NCBI GenBank assembly: GCA_955651735.1 | Contig: CATPAM010000020.1 | Location: forward strand, 1 to 5,291 | Length of the DNA: 5,291 bases | From: Candidatus Acidiferrales bacterium | GTDB taxonomy: Bacteria; Acidobacteriota; Terriglobia; Acidiferrales; UBA7541 | Direction: 5' to 3' | Shown here: positions 5,235 to 5,291 of the stretch, piece by piece | How the letters are laid out: every line of letters begins with the position of its first letter | Numbering within the stretch: position 1 is the first letter of the stretch | Position numbers and translations under genes: made by a program | Notes under the pieces: model-generated | The model's database searches: none | What the model saw: only the letters and a program-made list of their open reading frames with translations | Told to the model about the DNA's origin: nothing

Positions 5235-5291
5235 ATGGCACGGCGACGAGTTGGCTTGCATGGTTTTGATGGGATTGTAGCCCTGGATCTC
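5235..5291 (+). CDS. Start of an unidentified gene, cut by the window end
   Basis: The ATG at 5235 follows a perfect AGGAGG and opens a frame of 19 codons that continues past the end of the window. The visible N-terminus, MARRRVGLHGFDGIVALDL, has a short basic start followed by a mixed segment. It is not an evident signal peptide, and I do not recognise the family. It is transcribed away from the SYLF gene across a region of about 530 bp, so it probably has its own promoter. The call rests on the ribosome site and the open frame. Confidence 0.6.
   Translation, partial: MARRRVGLHGFDGIVALDL

Overview
The window looks like a chromosomal fragment of a moderately GC-rich, free-living bacterium. 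The exported M49-type metallopeptidase related to the plant Nudix-3 C-terminal domain, the secreted SYLF protein and the YkuE-like phosphoesterase tail fit an acidobacterium or a related soil lineage. That placement rests on protein style only, because no rRNA or marker gene is present.

Layout. Positions 2-400 (+) are the C-terminal part of a calcineurin-like metallophosphoesterase cut by the window edge. A perfect 8-bp GC hairpin follows at 455-476. Positions 542-2251 (+) encode a complete exported zinc metallopeptidase-like protein of the dipeptidyl-peptidase III (M49)/NUDT3 type, with HELTH and EEAKAD motifs. Positions 2517-3083 (+) encode a small polytopic membrane protein that resembles a site-2 protease core whose HExxH glutamate is an alanine (HAVAH). 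From 3084 to about 4008 there is no convincing intact gene. This stretch holds several perfect inverted repeats, GTTCAC repeats, two short coupled or frameshifted minus-strand frames and a 16-residue membrane-segment match to a small membrane protein family, and looks like a mix of regulatory or structured DNA and gene remnants. Positions 4009-4704 (-) encode a secreted SYLF-domain (Ysc84-like) lipid-binding protein with an ideal Shine-Dalgarno site. A divergent intergenic region of about 530 bp follows. A new plus-strand gene starts at 5235, behind a perfect AGGAGG, and runs off the end.

The genes do not form an obvious pathway. Several are envelope-related: exported peptidase, membrane M50-like protein and SYLF protein. 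I see no mobile element gene, CRISPR array, tRNA or rRNA. I do not see clear evidence of a new multi-gene system. The best leads are the apparently protease-dead S2P-like protein and the hairpin-rich 3.3-3.7 kb intergenic region.
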